Source: Streptomyces sp. NBC_00223
GTDB taxonomy: Bacteria; Actinomycetota; Actinomycetes; Streptomycetales; Streptomycetaceae
NCBI RefSeq assembly: GCF_036199905.1
Contig: NZ_CP108109.1
Coordinates: forward strand, 744,001 to 808,000
DNA length: 64,000 nt
Direction of reading: 5' to 3'
Part shown: positions 8,508 through 17,410 of the stretch, piece by piece
Layout: the number at the start of each line of letters is the position of its first letter
Position numbering within the stretch: position 1 is the stretch's first letter
The notes under the pieces: generated by a model
What the model was told of the DNA's origin: nothing
Seen by the model: only the letters and a program-made list of their open reading frames with translations
Databases searched by the model: none
Position numbers and translations under genes: made by a program

Positions 8508-9047
8508 ATGGACCAACTGGATGAGCAGGGGCGTACGCCGCCTCCCGTCGCCGGGGACGAGACCGCCACGCTCCTGGGATTCCTGGAGTTCCACCGCGCG
8601 ACCCTGGCGTGGAAGTGCGAGGGGCTGGACGCGGCCGGGCTGAACGCGACGGTCGGCTCCTCCCCGATGAACCTGGGCGGCATGCTCAAGCATCTGGCCT
8701 ACGTCGAGGACTGGTGGTGCTCCCGTTGGCTGCACGCGCGGGAGCCGCACCCGCCGTGGGACACAGTGGACTGGAAGGCCGACCCCGACTGGGACTGGCA
8801 CTCGGCGGCCGACGACACCCCCGAGCAGCTGCGTACGCTCTGGCAGGACGCCGTGGCCCGCTCCCGTGTGCTGGTCGCGGAGGCGCTGGCCGACGGCGGT
8901 CTGGATCAGCCCGCCCGGCGCCCCGGCTTCCGCGGCGGAACGCCCAGCCTGCGGTGGATCCTCTTCCACCTGATCGAGGAGTACGCGCGGCACAACGGCC
9001 ATGCCGACCTCATCCGCGAGGCGGTGGACGGGGCCACCGGAGAGTAG
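8508..9047 (+). CDS. DinB-family protein (DUF664)
   Basis: This 179-residue protein has the DinB/DUF664 four-helix-bundle pattern: LLGFLEFHRATLAWKCEGL, the metal-binding HLAYVEDWW near residue 65, and the C-terminal ILFHLIEEYARHNGHADLIRE with further His ligands. Relatives are metal-binding proteins, some of them thiol-dependent S-transferases. No substrate can be given here. There is no Shine-Dalgarno sequence before the ATG at 8508; a TAGACT hexamer at 8494-8499 could be a -10 element of a leaderless transcript. It stands alone between the IclR gene and glnA. Confidence 0.8.
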   Translation: MDQLDEQGRTPPPVAGDETATLLGFLEFHRATLAWKCEGLDAAGLNATVGSSPMNLGGMLKHLAYVEDWWCSRWLHAREPHPPWDTVDWKADPDWDWHSAADDTPEQLRTLWQDAVARSRVLVAEALADGGLDQPARRPGFRGGTPSLRWILFHLIEEYARHNGHADLIREAVDGATGE

Positions 9048-9434
9048 TCCACGGCCCGGCGGCGAGGGCGGCGGTGAGCCCGCCGGCGAGGGCGAGGCCG
9101 CGGCGCGGCGCGGCCGGTAGGGCGTCGTGGTCCGCCGGACCGCCGCCGCGGCCGTGCGGTTCAGCCGCTCGGCGTAACGTGCCGAACACCGGACGCCGTC
9201 CGATTTGGGCTAAAATGGGACTGCACACGACGGTGGACCTCGCCGTCGACCGCGGAGATCCGCCAACGGTCCCCGCACCCTTACCGGGCGTGGGGAAAAC
9301 GTGTGCGCTGTGCGGCGACGCCCTCGCGGCAGGCGTGCTTTCTCCAGGCGCACAGCCTTCCTTCCCGTCCGGTCCCCTTCTGTCGTCGTCGTTCCGGCCT
9401 CCGGGGCGTCGGTGCTTCGGCCGTGAGGAGTGGC
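9048..9434 (+). promoter_or_regulatory. 387-bp leader region upstream of glutamine synthetase
   Basis: No convincing gene is present. An AT-rich TAAAAT at 9211-9216 in otherwise GC-rich DNA is a candidate -10 element, without a good -35 at the usual distance. A GTAAC/GAACA pair at about 9173-9187 recalls GlnR half-sites, but the spacing (5) does not fit the usual 6, so I do not call it a GlnR box. If the promoter is at 9211 the leader would be about 215 nt long. The GAGGAG ribosome binding site ends the region. Confidence 0.3.
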
Positions 9435-10844
9435 ATGTTCCAGGACTCTGAAAGCATCAAGAAATTCATCTCGGACGAGGGCGTCACCTTCGTCGACGTC
9501 CGGTTCTGCGACCTGCTGGGGGTGATGCAGCACTTCACGGTGCCGGCGGACACCTTCGACCCGTCCGAGGAGCTGGCCTTCGACGGTTCGTCCATCCGCG
9601 GCTTCCAGGCCATCCACGAGTCCGACATGGCGCTGCGCGCGGACCTGTCGACCGCCCGGGTCGACCCGTTCCGCCGGGACAAGACGCTCAACATCAACTT
9701 CTTCATCCACGACCCGATCACCGGCGAGCAGTACAGCCGTGACCCGCGCAACGTGGCCAAGAAGGCCGAAGCCCATCTCGCCTCCACCGGCATCGCCGAC
9801 ACCGCCTACATCGGGGCGGAAGCGGAGTTCTACGTCTTCGACAACGTCCGCTTCCAGACCTCCGCGAACGAGTCCTTCTACCACATCGACTCCGAGGCGG
9901 CCGCCTGGAACACCGGCGCTACCGAGAACAACCGCGGCTACAAGGTCCGCTACAAGGGCGGCTACTTCCCCACCCCGCCCGTCGACCACTTCGCCGACCT
10001 GCGTGCCGAGATCTCCCTCGAACTCGAAGCCTCCGGGCTCCAGATCGAGCGCCAGCACCACGAGGTCGGCACCGCGGGCCAGGCCGAGATCAACTACAAG
10101 TTCAACACCCTGCTCGCCGCGGCCGACGACCTCATGCTCTTCAAGTACATCGTGAAGAACGTCGCCTGGCGCAACGGCAAGACCGCGACCTTCATGCCCA
10201 AGCCCATCTTCGGCGACAACGGCTCCGGCATGCACGTCCACCAGTCGCTCTGGCAGAACGGGACCCCCCTGTTCTACGACGAGCACGGCTACGCGGGCCT
10301 GTCCGACACCGCCCGCTACTACATCGGCGGCATCCTCAAGCACGCCCCCTCCCTGCTCGCCTTCACCAACCCGACGGTGAACTCCTACCACCGCCTGGTC
10401 CCCGGCTTCGAAGCCCCGGTCAACCTGGTCTACTCACAGCGCAACCGCTCCGCCGCGATGCGCATCCCGATCACGGGCTCCAACCCCAAGGCCAAGCGCG
10501 TCGAGTTCCGCGCCCCCGACCCGGCCTCCAACCCCTACCTCGCGTTCTCGGCGCTGCTGATGGCCGGCCTGGACGGCGTGAAGAACAAGATCGAGCCCGC
10601 CGAGCCGATCGACAAGGACCTCTACGAACTCGCCCCCGACGAGCACGCGAGCGTCCCCCAGGTGCCCACCTCCCTGCCGGCCGTCCTCACCGCCCTCGAA
10701 GAGGACAACGAATACCTCCAGGCCGGCGGCGTCTTCACCACCGACCTCATCGACACCTGGATCGACTTCAAGCGCACCAACGAAATCGCCCCCCTCCAAC
10801 TCCGCCCCCACCCCCACGAGTTCGAGCTGTACTACGACAACTGA
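9435..10844 (+). CDS. glnA: type I glutamine synthetase
   Basis: This 469-residue enzyme ligates ammonia to glutamate with ATP and has the exact length of Streptomyces GlnA. The beta-grasp N-terminal domain ([32 protein letters not shown]), the metal- and glutamate-binding segments ([48 protein letters not shown]) and the NRSAAMRIP loop are intact. The adenylylation site is present as Tyr397 in [10 protein letters not shown], so activity control by GlnE is expected. The ATG at 9435 follows GAGGAG. The gene stands alone next to an enolase paralogue rather than in the usual glnA/glnE neighbourhood, so it may be a second copy; that is inference. Confidence 0.93.
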   Translation: MFQDSESIKKFISDEGVTFVDVRFCDLLGVMQHFTVPADTFDPSEELAFDGSSIRGFQAIHESDMALRADLSTARVDPFRRDKTLNINFFIHDPITGEQYSRDPRNVAKKAEAHLASTGIADTAYIGAEAEFYVFDNVRFQTSANESFYHIDSEAAAWNTGATENNRGYKVRYKGGYFPTPPVDHFADLRAEISLELEASGLQIERQHHEVGTAGQAEINYKFNTLLAAADDLMLFKYIVKNVAWRNGKTATFMPKPIFGDNGSGMHVHQSLWQNGTPLFYDEHGYAGLSDTARYYIGGILKHAPSLLAFTNPTVNSYHRLVPGFEAPVNLVYSQRNRSAAMRIPITGSNPKAKRVEFRAPDPASNPYLAFSALLMAGLDGVKNKIEPAEPIDKDLYELAPDEHASVPQVPTSLPAVLTALEEDNEYLQAGGVFTTDLIDTWIDFKRTNEIAPLQLRPHPHEFELYYDN

Positions 10845-10975
10845 TCCGCGAATGCCGCCGCTCGGGCAGCGTCATGCCGGTGCGGACACGGGGTCGACCG
10901 CGCGGAACGGCCGCCGTGCCCACGCCGGGGGCGCGGCGGCTTCGTACGGCTCGGCCCAGGCCGTGTTCGTACGGG

Positions 10976-12244
10976 TCAGTCGAGGCCGTACGGGAGTTGC
11001 GCGGAGTGGGTGTCGGCGAGTTCGAGGAGACGGTTGTACTTGGCCACGCGTTCGCCGCGGGCGGGTGCGCCGGACTTGATCTGGCCGGCCCCGGTACCGA
11101 CGGCGAGGTCGGCGATGAAGGAGTCGGGGGTCTCCCCGGAGCGGTGCGAGATCATCCGGGTGTATCCGGCGTCCCGGCAGATCCGCACGGCCTCCAGGGT
11201 CTCGGTGACCGTGCCGATCTGATTGACCTTGATCAGCGCCGAGTTGCCGACCTTTCGGGCCACGGCCTCGGTGATGATCGCGGGGTTCGTGACGAAGATG
11301 TCGTCGCCCATGAGCTGGACCCGGTCCCCGAGCCGTTCGGTGAGCCGGACCCAGCCCTCCCAGTCGTCCTCGGCGAGCCCGTCCTCGATGCTCCACACCG
11401 GGAAGCGCTCGACGATCCCCTCGTAACGGTCGATCAGCTGGTCCGACGTCAGGCTCTCCCCCGCCACCGTGTACCGGCCGTCCTTGCGGAACTCGCTCGC
11501 CGCCGGGTCAAGCGCGAGGGCGACGCCGTCCCGGCCGGGCGTGTAGCCGGCGTCCCCGATCGCCTCCACCAGCAGCTCCAGTACCTCCTCCGGACGGTCG
11601 ACCGCGGGCGCGAAACCGCCCTCGTCCCCAAGACCGGTGGCATGCCCGGCAGCCGCCAGCCGCGCCTTGAGCCGCCCGTAGACCTCGGCGCCGGCGCGTA
11701 CGGCGGCCGCCAGGGTCGGCGCGCCGAGCGGGGCGAGCATGAACTCCTGGAAGTCCAGGTTGTTCGCCGCGTGCACACCGCCGTTGACCACGTTGAAGTG
11801 CGGGACCGGGAGGCGGGGCGTGGTGCCGGCGACGGCCGCCAGCGACTGCCACAGCTCCAGACCCCGGCCGGCCGCCTCCGCCCGGGCCGCGACCAGTGAC
11901 ACGCCGGTCACCGCGTTGGCCCCCAGCCGGGACTTGTCGCGCGTCCCGTCCAGGTCGGCGAGCGCGGCGTCGATCTCGGCCGCCGAGGCGAAGTCCCGGC
12001 TGACCAGCGCCTCGGCGATCTCACCGTTGACGTAGCCGACCGCCTTGCGCACGCCCTGCCCGGCGTACCGCGCCGGGTCGCCGTCGCGCAGCTCCACCGC
12101 CTCCCGGCTGCCGGTCGACGCCCCCGACGGAACCCCCGCCCGGACCGTACGGCCCCCGGCCAGGGCCGCGGTGACCTGGAGTGTCGGCCGCGCCCGTGAG
12201 TCCAGAACCTCGACGGCGCGCAGCGCGGAGAATCGCACAGACAT
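10976..12244 (-). CDS. eno: enolase paralogue (phosphopyruvate hydratase)
   Basis: This 422-residue enolase would interconvert 2-phosphoglycerate and phosphoenolpyruvate. The catalytic Glu pair (GDEGGFAP), the Mg ligands (ALDPAASEF, SIEDGL, MGDDIFVT), the catalytic Lys (SALIKVNQIGT) and the HRSGET loop are all present. It departs from the housekeeping type: the N-terminal signature is DSRARPT instead of DSRGNPT, and it is somewhat Ala-rich. This suggests the secondary enolase many streptomycetes carry. The ATG at 12244 follows AAGGA. It converges with glnA across 131 bp in which I see no strong terminator. Confidence 0.88.
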   Translation of the reverse strand: MSVRFSALRAVEVLDSRARPTLQVTAALAGGRTVRAGVPSGASTGSREAVELRDGDPARYAGQGVRKAVGYVNGEIAEALVSRDFASAAEIDAALADLDGTRDKSRLGANAVTGVSLVAARAEAAGRGLELWQSLAAVAGTTPRLPVPHFNVVNGGVHAANNLDFQEFMLAPLGAPTLAAAVRAGAEVYGRLKARLAAAGHATGLGDEGGFAPAVDRPEEVLELLVEAIGDAGYTPGRDGVALALDPAASEFRKDGRYTVAGESLTSDQLIDRYEGIVERFPVWSIEDGLAEDDWEGWVRLTERLGDRVQLMGDDIFVTNPAIITEAVARKVGNSALIKVNQIGTVTETLEAVRICRDAGYTRMISHRSGETPDSFIADLAVGTGAGQIKSGAPARGERVAKYNRLLELADTHSAQLPYGLD

Positions 12245-12393
12245 ATCTCATCCTTGGGGGAAGGAACGGGGAAAGGTGTCGTCTGTTCATGCGTGCCCCT
12301 CGGCGGCCCCGGCGTCAGCGGCCGTTCGGGCGGCCTCGGGGCCCGGCAGCACGCCGGACGCCGGACGCAGGGCCCAGGACGCAGGACGCCGAT

Positions 12394-12915
12394 TCAGTGG
12401 CTCAGGATGTTCGCCGCCACGATGAACAGGCCCAGCAGGACGTCCACCCCGCCGACACGGCAGGCCGACGTCCATGCCTGCCCGGCCGTACGCGCCGCCA
12501 GCAGGCCCCATCCGAACAGCGCCGCCGAGTTGATGCCCAGCGCGATGTTGATCCCGGTGCCCTCGCTCCACCATCCGGCGGACGCGCCCAGCAGCAGGGC
12601 CAGCGTCGGCACCACGGCGACGACGAGCGGCCACTCGGCCAGCACCGAGCGGAGGGTCCCGGCGGCGACCTTCTCTTCGCCGACCGTCCGGTGGGCGATG
12701 GAGTGGGCGTAGCCGTGCGCGGCGGCCGTGGCGATCGAGGCCACCAGGATCCACAGCGCGTCGTAGCCGGGGTTGGACGGTCCGCTGTCGTGGTCGAGGG
12801 CGGCCGCGAGCGCGCTGGCGAGCACCGTCCCGTACACGCCGCCGAACAGCAGGCGCTGCACGGGCTCCGCCCGCGGTCCGGGAGCGGTGCCGCGAACGGG
12901 GCTTTGGGAGGACAC
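12394..12915 (-). CDS. small membrane protein of unknown function
   Basis: I do not recognise this 173-residue protein. It has about five hydrophobic segments (near residues 24-41, 53-75, 94-112, 120-142 and 149-171), a short polar N-terminus and two His in the second segment (HGYAHSIAH). The GTG start at 12913-12915 follows AAAGG at good spacing. It lies 45 bp downstream of the ABC-2 permease on the same strand and probably belongs to that exporter unit. It could be an accessory or immunity-like protein, but nothing in the sequence proves it. Confidence 0.65.
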   Translation of the reverse strand: MSSQSPVRGTAPGPRAEPVQRLLFGGVYGTVLASALAAALDHDSGPSNPGYDALWILVASIATAAAHGYAHSIAHRTVGEEKVAAGTLRSVLAEWPLVVAVVPTLALLLGASAGWWSEGTGINIALGINSAALFGWGLLAARTAGQAWTSACRVGGVDVLLGLFIVAANILSH

Positions 12916-12960
12916 GCTGTCGCCTTTCGTACGGAACCGCCGCGGGCCGCGGGGCCGCGG

Positions 12961-13857
12961 TCAGGACAGCACCCGGTGGCGGAAGTTCCGCAGGCCCAGG
13001 CCGAGAAAGGCGACGCACGCCCCGATCAGTACGGGATAGACGATGTACAGATGCATGTGGGACGTCTGGGTGAAGGCCGCCCGCATGCCCTCGGTGATGT
13101 AGATCAGCGGGTTGATCAGGACCAGGATCTGGAGCCAGTGGAAGCCGCCGAGGTGGACGAGGGAGAGCTTCGTCCACTGGTAGTAGGTGCCGCCGAGGAA
13201 GACCAGGGGCAGCACGACGAAGCCGAACATCACCCCGATGTTCTGCGGCTGGAAGGTGGTGCCGAGCAGCAGCCCGAGCGCGGTCATGGCCAGGCACGCC
13301 AGCGGGACGAGGGTCACCACGATCCACCAGTGGATGGTCAGGTGCGCCTGGACACCGGGAGCGTGCACGACGGCCGCGATGGGCAGGACGATGACCGCCG
13401 AGATCAGCGCCTGGACCGCGCCGGAGAGCACCCGGGCGACGGCGACCAGCCAGATCGGGCAGGGCGCCTGCACCCGGTCCTCGATCTCCCGGGTGTAGCC
13501 GAACTCCTGCGACATCTGGATCGCGACCGACTGGATGCCCTGGAACATGATGCTGATGGCGACCACCCCGGGCACCAGCACGGTGGCGAACGCCGACTCG
13601 CCCGCCGAGCCCCTGGCCCCGCCGACGCCCTGCCCGATGGTGGGGAAGACATAGAGGAACACGAACACCAGGAGGAACGGCTGCATCACGGTCCGGCCCA
13701 CGAACTGGCCGAAGTTCTTCCACAGCACCCGCAGGTCCCGCCGGATGAGCGCGCCGAGTGCGGTACGGCTGGCCGCGGCCACCGACCGGCTGGGCCGTAC
13801 GGTCAGGCGGCGGTCCGCCGGGGACAGCGGGGTGGAGGCGTCGGCCGAGGATGCCAT
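12961..13857 (-). CDS. ABC-2 type exporter permease (DrrB type)
   Basis: This 298-residue membrane protein is the channel partner of the DrrA-like ATPase directly upstream. After a 35-residue polar N-terminus, the RRDLRVLWKN segment leads into six hydrophobic spans, with the ABC-2 features REIEDRVQAPCPIWLVAVARVLSG and LGGTYYQWTKLS in the usual places. The start codon overlaps the ATPase stop by one base (TGATG), so expression is coupled. DrrAB pairs pump hydrophobic drugs, lipids or peptides. No substrate is indicated, and there is no biosynthetic gene nearby. Confidence 0.88.
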   Translation of the reverse strand: MASSADASTPLSPADRRLTVRPSRSVAAASRTALGALIRRDLRVLWKNFGQFVGRTVMQPFLLVFVFLYVFPTIGQGVGGARGSAGESAFATVLVPGVVAISIMFQGIQSVAIQMSQEFGYTREIEDRVQAPCPIWLVAVARVLSGAVQALISAVIVLPIAAVVHAPGVQAHLTIHWWIVVTLVPLACLAMTALGLLLGTTFQPQNIGVMFGFVVLPLVFLGGTYYQWTKLSLVHLGGFHWLQILVLINPLIYITEGMRAAFTQTSHMHLYIVYPVLIGACVAFLGLGLRNFRHRVLS

Positions 13858-14846
13858 CACTCCCTCAGCTCCTTCCCGGTGAGGCTGATGAAGACGGTTT
13901 CCAGGGAGCTGCGGACGATCGACAGGTCGACCAGGTCGAAGCCGCCCTTCTCGGTGCTGGCCACGACGCGGGGCAGCAGCCGCTCGTCGCCCTGCACCTG
14001 GAGTTCGACCCCGCCCTCGATCTGGCGGGTCCTGACGACGCCCTCGATGTCGTCGGCGAGCCGGGCGGCGAGCGCTTCGGTGTCGCCATTGGCCAGCACG
14101 GTGACGATGGTGTCGGCGCCGATGCCCTGCTTGAGGGCTTCCGGTGTGTCGAGCGCGAGGATCTTGCCGTGGTCGATGATCGCCACCCGGTCGCAGAGCC
14201 GGTCGGCCTCCTCCATGTTGTGCGTGGTGAGCATGATGGTCTGGCCGTCGGCGATGAGGTCGCCCAGGATCTCCCAGAGCGCGAGCCTGCTCTGCGGGTC
14301 GAGACCGGCGGTGGGCTCGTCGAGGAAGAGCACGGCCGGGCGGTGGAAGATCGCCCGCGCCACCAGCAGCCGCTGGGCCATGCCGCCCGACAGGTTCCCC
14401 ACCTGGGAGGACGCCCACCGGGACAGGGTGAACCGTTCGAGGGACTCGTCGGCCAGCCGGCGGGACCGTCCGGCCGGGATGCCGAACAGCAGCCCGTGGT
14501 AATAGAGGTTCTCCCACACCGTCAGGGAGCGGTCCAGGGTGTTCTGCTGGGTCACGACGGCGATGACCTGCTTGGCCAGCGTCGGCTGGGCGACCACGTC
14601 GATGTCCCCGATGTACGCCTTGCCGGACGTGGGGATCACCCGGGTGGCGAGCATGCCGATGGTGGTGGTCTTGCCCGCGCCGTTGGGGCCGAGTAGTCCG
14701 AACAGCTCGCCGGCGCAGACCTCCAGGTCGAGGCCGTCCACCGCGGCGACGGACGCCTTCGGGTACACCTTGCTCAGGCCCTCGGTACGGATGACCGTCT
14801 GCCGCCGGCTGCCGGGACCCGCCCCGCCCGGTGCGTCGATCGCCAT
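13857..14846 (-). CDS. ABC exporter ATP-binding protein (DrrA type)
   Basis: This 329-residue single ATPase has Walker A GPNGAGKTT near residue 55, Q-loop VTQQNTLD, signature LSGGMAQRLLVARA, Walker B VLFLDEPTAGLD and the switch His in MLTTHNMEEAD. A C-terminal regulatory domain of about 90 residues ends in SLETVFISLTGKELRE, as in DrrA proteins. The ATG at 14846 follows GAGGAGGG. It is first in a three-gene leftward unit with the permease and the small membrane protein. Daunorubicin-type drug export is the family's best-known role; the actual substrate is unknown. Confidence 0.92.
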   Translation of the reverse strand: MAIDAPGGAGPGSRRQTVIRTEGLSKVYPKASVAAVDGLDLEVCAGELFGLLGPNGAGKTTTIGMLATRVIPTSGKAYIGDIDVVAQPTLAKQVIAVVTQQNTLDRSLTVWENLYYHGLLFGIPAGRSRRLADESLERFTLSRWASSQVGNLSGGMAQRLLVARAIFHRPAVLFLDEPTAGLDPQSRLALWEILGDLIADGQTIMLTTHNMEEADRLCDRVAIIDHGKILALDTPEALKQGIGADTIVTVLANGDTEALAARLADDIEGVVRTRQIEGGVELQVQGDERLLPRVVASTEKGGFDLVDLSIVRSSLETVFISLTGKELRE

Positions 14847-15001
14847 GACCCTCCTCGCCGGCTCCGGCCGGCCCGTGCGGTCACGGCGGCGAACCGTCCT
14901 GTGCCCGGCCGGCTGACGAACACCGCGTCAGCGCCGGGCGCGGTCTTCTCTCATGGAAGCACCGGGCCGGGCCCACGGCACGTGCCGACTGGGCCGGCCG
15001 G

Positions 15002-15098
15002 GGTACGGCGGCGGTACGGGAGGGGATACCGGAGGGGGTACGGCGGGCGGGGCCCGGAGGACGGACGGGGGTACGGGCCCGGATTCGGCGCCGTACCC
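15002..15098. repeat. GGTACGG-rich simple repeat in an intergenic region
   Basis: Within the 276-bp gap before the CoA-transferase stop, GGTACGG occurs at 15002, 15013, 15037 and 15070, and its complement CCGTACC at about 15091. The spacing is irregular. It may be slippage-derived filler or part of a structured RNA end for the operon. No gene fits here. Confidence 0.4.
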
Positions 15099-15122
15099 CG
15101 GGGTCCGCCGGCCGGTGTCCTG

Positions 15123-16649
15123 TCAGGACACCGTGTGGACCAGGAACTCCCCCATCGACCGCGGTTCGCGCGCCACGGCGACCGGGAACGGGATGTGCGC
15201 GAGGACGTCCCGCCGGATGTCCACGCCGGGCATCACGGCGTCCAGCCGGTAGCCGGCCCCGGTCACCGCGAAGACGGCCCGCTCGGTCACCACGGTGATC
15301 GGCCGTCCCGCCGCGCGGGCCCGGGTGCCGTTGAAGGTGATCTGCTCCACCTCGTCGACGAACCGCCGGATCGTGCCCTCCCGCTCGATGACCAGCCGGC
15401 CGTCCACCACCGACTCACGCAGCCCGCCCGTGGTGAGCGTGCCGCAGAAGACCAGTTCACGGGCGCCGTGCACGATGTTGACGAAGCCGCCGGAGCCCGG
15501 CATCATCCCGCCGAACCGGCTCACGTTGACATGGCCGTGCCGGTCGATCTCGCCGAAGGCGAGCACGCTGAGATCGGGGCCGCCGCCCTCGTAGAAGTCG
15601 AACACCTCCAACTGGCCCATGATCATCTCGGGGTTGAGGGCCGCGCCGCCGACCAGCGGCCGGCCGCCCATCGGGCCCTGCTCCACGGTGAAGTACAGAT
15701 CGTCGCGGCCCCTCAGCCGCGCGGCGGCCGGCACGTCGTACATCGGCAGCCCGGCGCCCAGGTTGACCATGCCGCCCTCGGGCAGCAGGGAGACGACGGC
15801 CCGGGCGATCGTGTCGCGGGGCCGGTCGCCGGGGCGGTCCTCCGGCAGCGGCACCCGCCGCTCCCCGGTCAGCCCGGGGTCCTGCTCGTCCTCCCACGGG
15901 TCGGGCCTGAGCACGACCGCGTCGACCAGCGGGCCGGGGATACGGCCGAAGCGCGGGTGCACCTCGCCGTTGTCGACGATCCGGTTGACCTCGGCGAGCA
16001 CGATGCCGCCACTGTTGCGGGCCGCCATGGCCACGTCGACGGCGCCGTGGTCGTACGCCTCCCGGTCGGCGTAGAGATTCCCCCGGCGGTCCGCGGAGGT
16101 CGCCTTGACCAGTGCCACGTCGACCGGGAGCCGCGGATAGCTCAGCAGTTCCTCGCCGTCGACCTCGACCACCCGGTTGAGCGGCGCGTACCGGCCGGGC
16201 ACCACACGGCCGCCGTCGAGCCGCGGGTCCGCGAAGGTGCCGATGCCGACCGGGGTGAGCAGGGCGCCGCGCCCGGCCGCGGTGGCGCGCAGCCACTGGA
16301 GGATGGTCCCCATCGGGTAGTTGTAGGCGGGGACGTCGCCGGAGCGGACGAAGCGGTTGATCTCCCGTTCCGGGTTGCGGGCGTAGCTGCCGCTGATCAC
16401 CCGGGTCACCATGCCGGGGCGGGCCATGAGGTTGAGTCCGGTGCCGGCGCCGCCCTCGCCTCGGCGGCTGCGTTCGACCATGCTCACCGCGACCACGGTG
16501 AGGCCGGTGGGGGTACCGTCGCGGTCGAAGCGCTCGGCGAGGGCTTCGAGCAGTGATTCGGCCACGGCCCGGTAGCTTCCGCCGGACAGCGCGACCGTCG
16601 CGCCCTCGGGGATCAGCCGTACGGCCTCCTGGGCGGTCAGTATCCGCAC
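15123..16649 (-). CDS. family I CoA-transferase, fused alpha and beta halves
   Basis: This 508-residue protein has both subunits of a family I CoA-transferase in one chain, as in acetate/propionate and YdiF-type acyl CoA-transferases. The N-terminal half has the GATVALSGGSY loop and the GLNLMARPGMVTRVI strand; the C-terminal half has NLGAGLPMYDVP and FTVEQGPMGGRP, whose Glu is the expected covalent catalyst. It would move CoA between an acyl-CoA and a carboxylate. The GTG at 16649 follows GAGGAA and lies 13 bases inside the upstream hydratase gene. Its place at the end of a sugar-transport operon with a sugar-acid dehydratase is unusual and suggests a CoA-activated organic acid step. Confidence 0.88.
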   Translation of the reverse strand: MRILTAQEAVRLIPEGATVALSGGSYRAVAESLLEALAERFDRDGTPTGLTVVAVSMVERSRRGEGGAGTGLNLMARPGMVTRVISGSYARNPEREINRFVRSGDVPAYNYPMGTILQWLRATAAGRGALLTPVGIGTFADPRLDGGRVVPGRYAPLNRVVEVDGEELLSYPRLPVDVALVKATSADRRGNLYADREAYDHGAVDVAMAARNSGGIVLAEVNRIVDNGEVHPRFGRIPGPLVDAVVLRPDPWEDEQDPGLTGERRVPLPEDRPGDRPRDTIARAVVSLLPEGGMVNLGAGLPMYDVPAAARLRGRDDLYFTVEQGPMGGRPLVGGAALNPEMIMGQLEVFDFYEGGGPDLSVLAFGEIDRHGHVNVSRFGGMMPGSGGFVNIVHGARELVFCGTLTTGGLRESVVDGRLVIEREGTIRRFVDEVEQITFNGTRARAAGRPITVVTERAVFAVTGAGYRLDAVMPGVDIRRDVLAHIPFPVAVAREPRSMGEFLVHTVS

Positions 16650-17410
16650 GGGGGTTCCTCACTTTCGGTGTGTTCCGTTGCCGGGTGCGGGGCCGCCGGG
16701 CCCGGTCCGGGGGCAAGGCGCGGGGCCGGGTCGAGATCCGGGGCGAGATCGAGCGCCTGCTTGACCCGTCCGGTCACCGCCGCCGGCGCGGCGGCGTAGC
16801 GCCGGGCCCGGTCCAGCGCCGCCGCGAAGGCCGTGCCGTCCGGCGTGACCTCGTCCACCAGGCCGGCGGCCAGCGCGGCGGACGCGCCGAGCCGTTCGCC
16901 CGTCAGCACCAGGTCGAGCGCCCGGCCCCGGCCGACGAGCCGGGACAGCAGGGCCGGGCCGTCCCAGCCCGGGAGGTGGCCGAGGGTCACTTCGGGCAGC
17001 CCGAGCAGCGTGCCTTCGTCGGCGACCCGCAGATCGCAGGACATGGCCAGTTCGAGCCCGCCGCCGAGCACGTACCCGTGCAGCGCGGCGACCGAGATCA
17101 GCGGGGAGGACCGCAGCCTTGCCAGCGTCGCGCGCCCGGCGGCGATGAAGCGCCGGCGGCTGTCCGGGGTGAAGTCGGCCCGTTCGCCCCGGTCGGCGCC
17201 GGAGCAGAAGGCCCGGCCCCGGCCGGCCAGGACGAGCACCCGGCAGTCCGGGTCCGCCTCCAGTACGCCAATCACCCGGTCGAGTTCGCGGACCGCGCCG
17301 GAGCGCAGGGCGTTGAGCTTGCCGGGCCGGGCGAGGCGGATCACGGCGACTCCGGTCCCCGGGTCGGCGGCGACCTCCACATCGGCGGCCGCGTCGGGTG
17401 CGCCCGTCAT
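16637..17410 (-). CDS. enoyl-CoA hydratase/isomerase family protein
   Basis: This 257-residue crotonase-fold protein has RPGKLNALRSGAVREL, the first oxyanion-hole segment GRGRAFCSGADRGE (about residues 58-71) and the second segment LHGYVLGGGLELAMSCDLRVAD. The LGGGLEL Glu and the Glu of LPEVTLGHLPGWDG sit at the two catalytic positions. It should hydrate an enoyl-CoA or act on a related acyl-CoA. The C-terminal 35 residues are Pro/Ala-rich and likely disordered. The ATG at 17410 overlaps the dehydratase gene by four bases and the next gene starts within it, so three enzymes are translationally coupled. Confidence 0.87.
   Translation of the reverse strand: MTGAPDAAADVEVAADPGTGVAVIRLARPGKLNALRSGAVRELDRVIGVLEADPDCRVLVLAGRGRAFCSGADRGERADFTPDSRRRFIAAGRATLARLRSSPLISVAALHGYVLGGGLELAMSCDLRVADEGTLLGLPEVTLGHLPGWDGPALLSRLVGRGRALDLVLTGERLGASAALAAGLVDEVTPDGTAFAAALDRARRYAAAPAAVTGRVKQALDLAPDLDPAPRLAPGPGPAAPHPATEHTESEEPPCGY

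Noticed and set aside
9173..9187. GlnR-like half-sites upstream of glnA
   Set aside because: The GTAAC and GAACA elements are 5 bp apart instead of 6 and no second pair follows, so the match is too weak to call.
9010..9228. 72-codon minus-strand frame between the DinB-like gene and glnA
   Set aside because: It overlaps the DinB-like coding end, has no good ribosome binding site and no recognisable motif; composition fits chance.
14847..15122. Small gene in the gap before the CoA-transferase
   Set aside because: The reading frames are made of GGTACGG repeats and have no start with a ribosome binding site.
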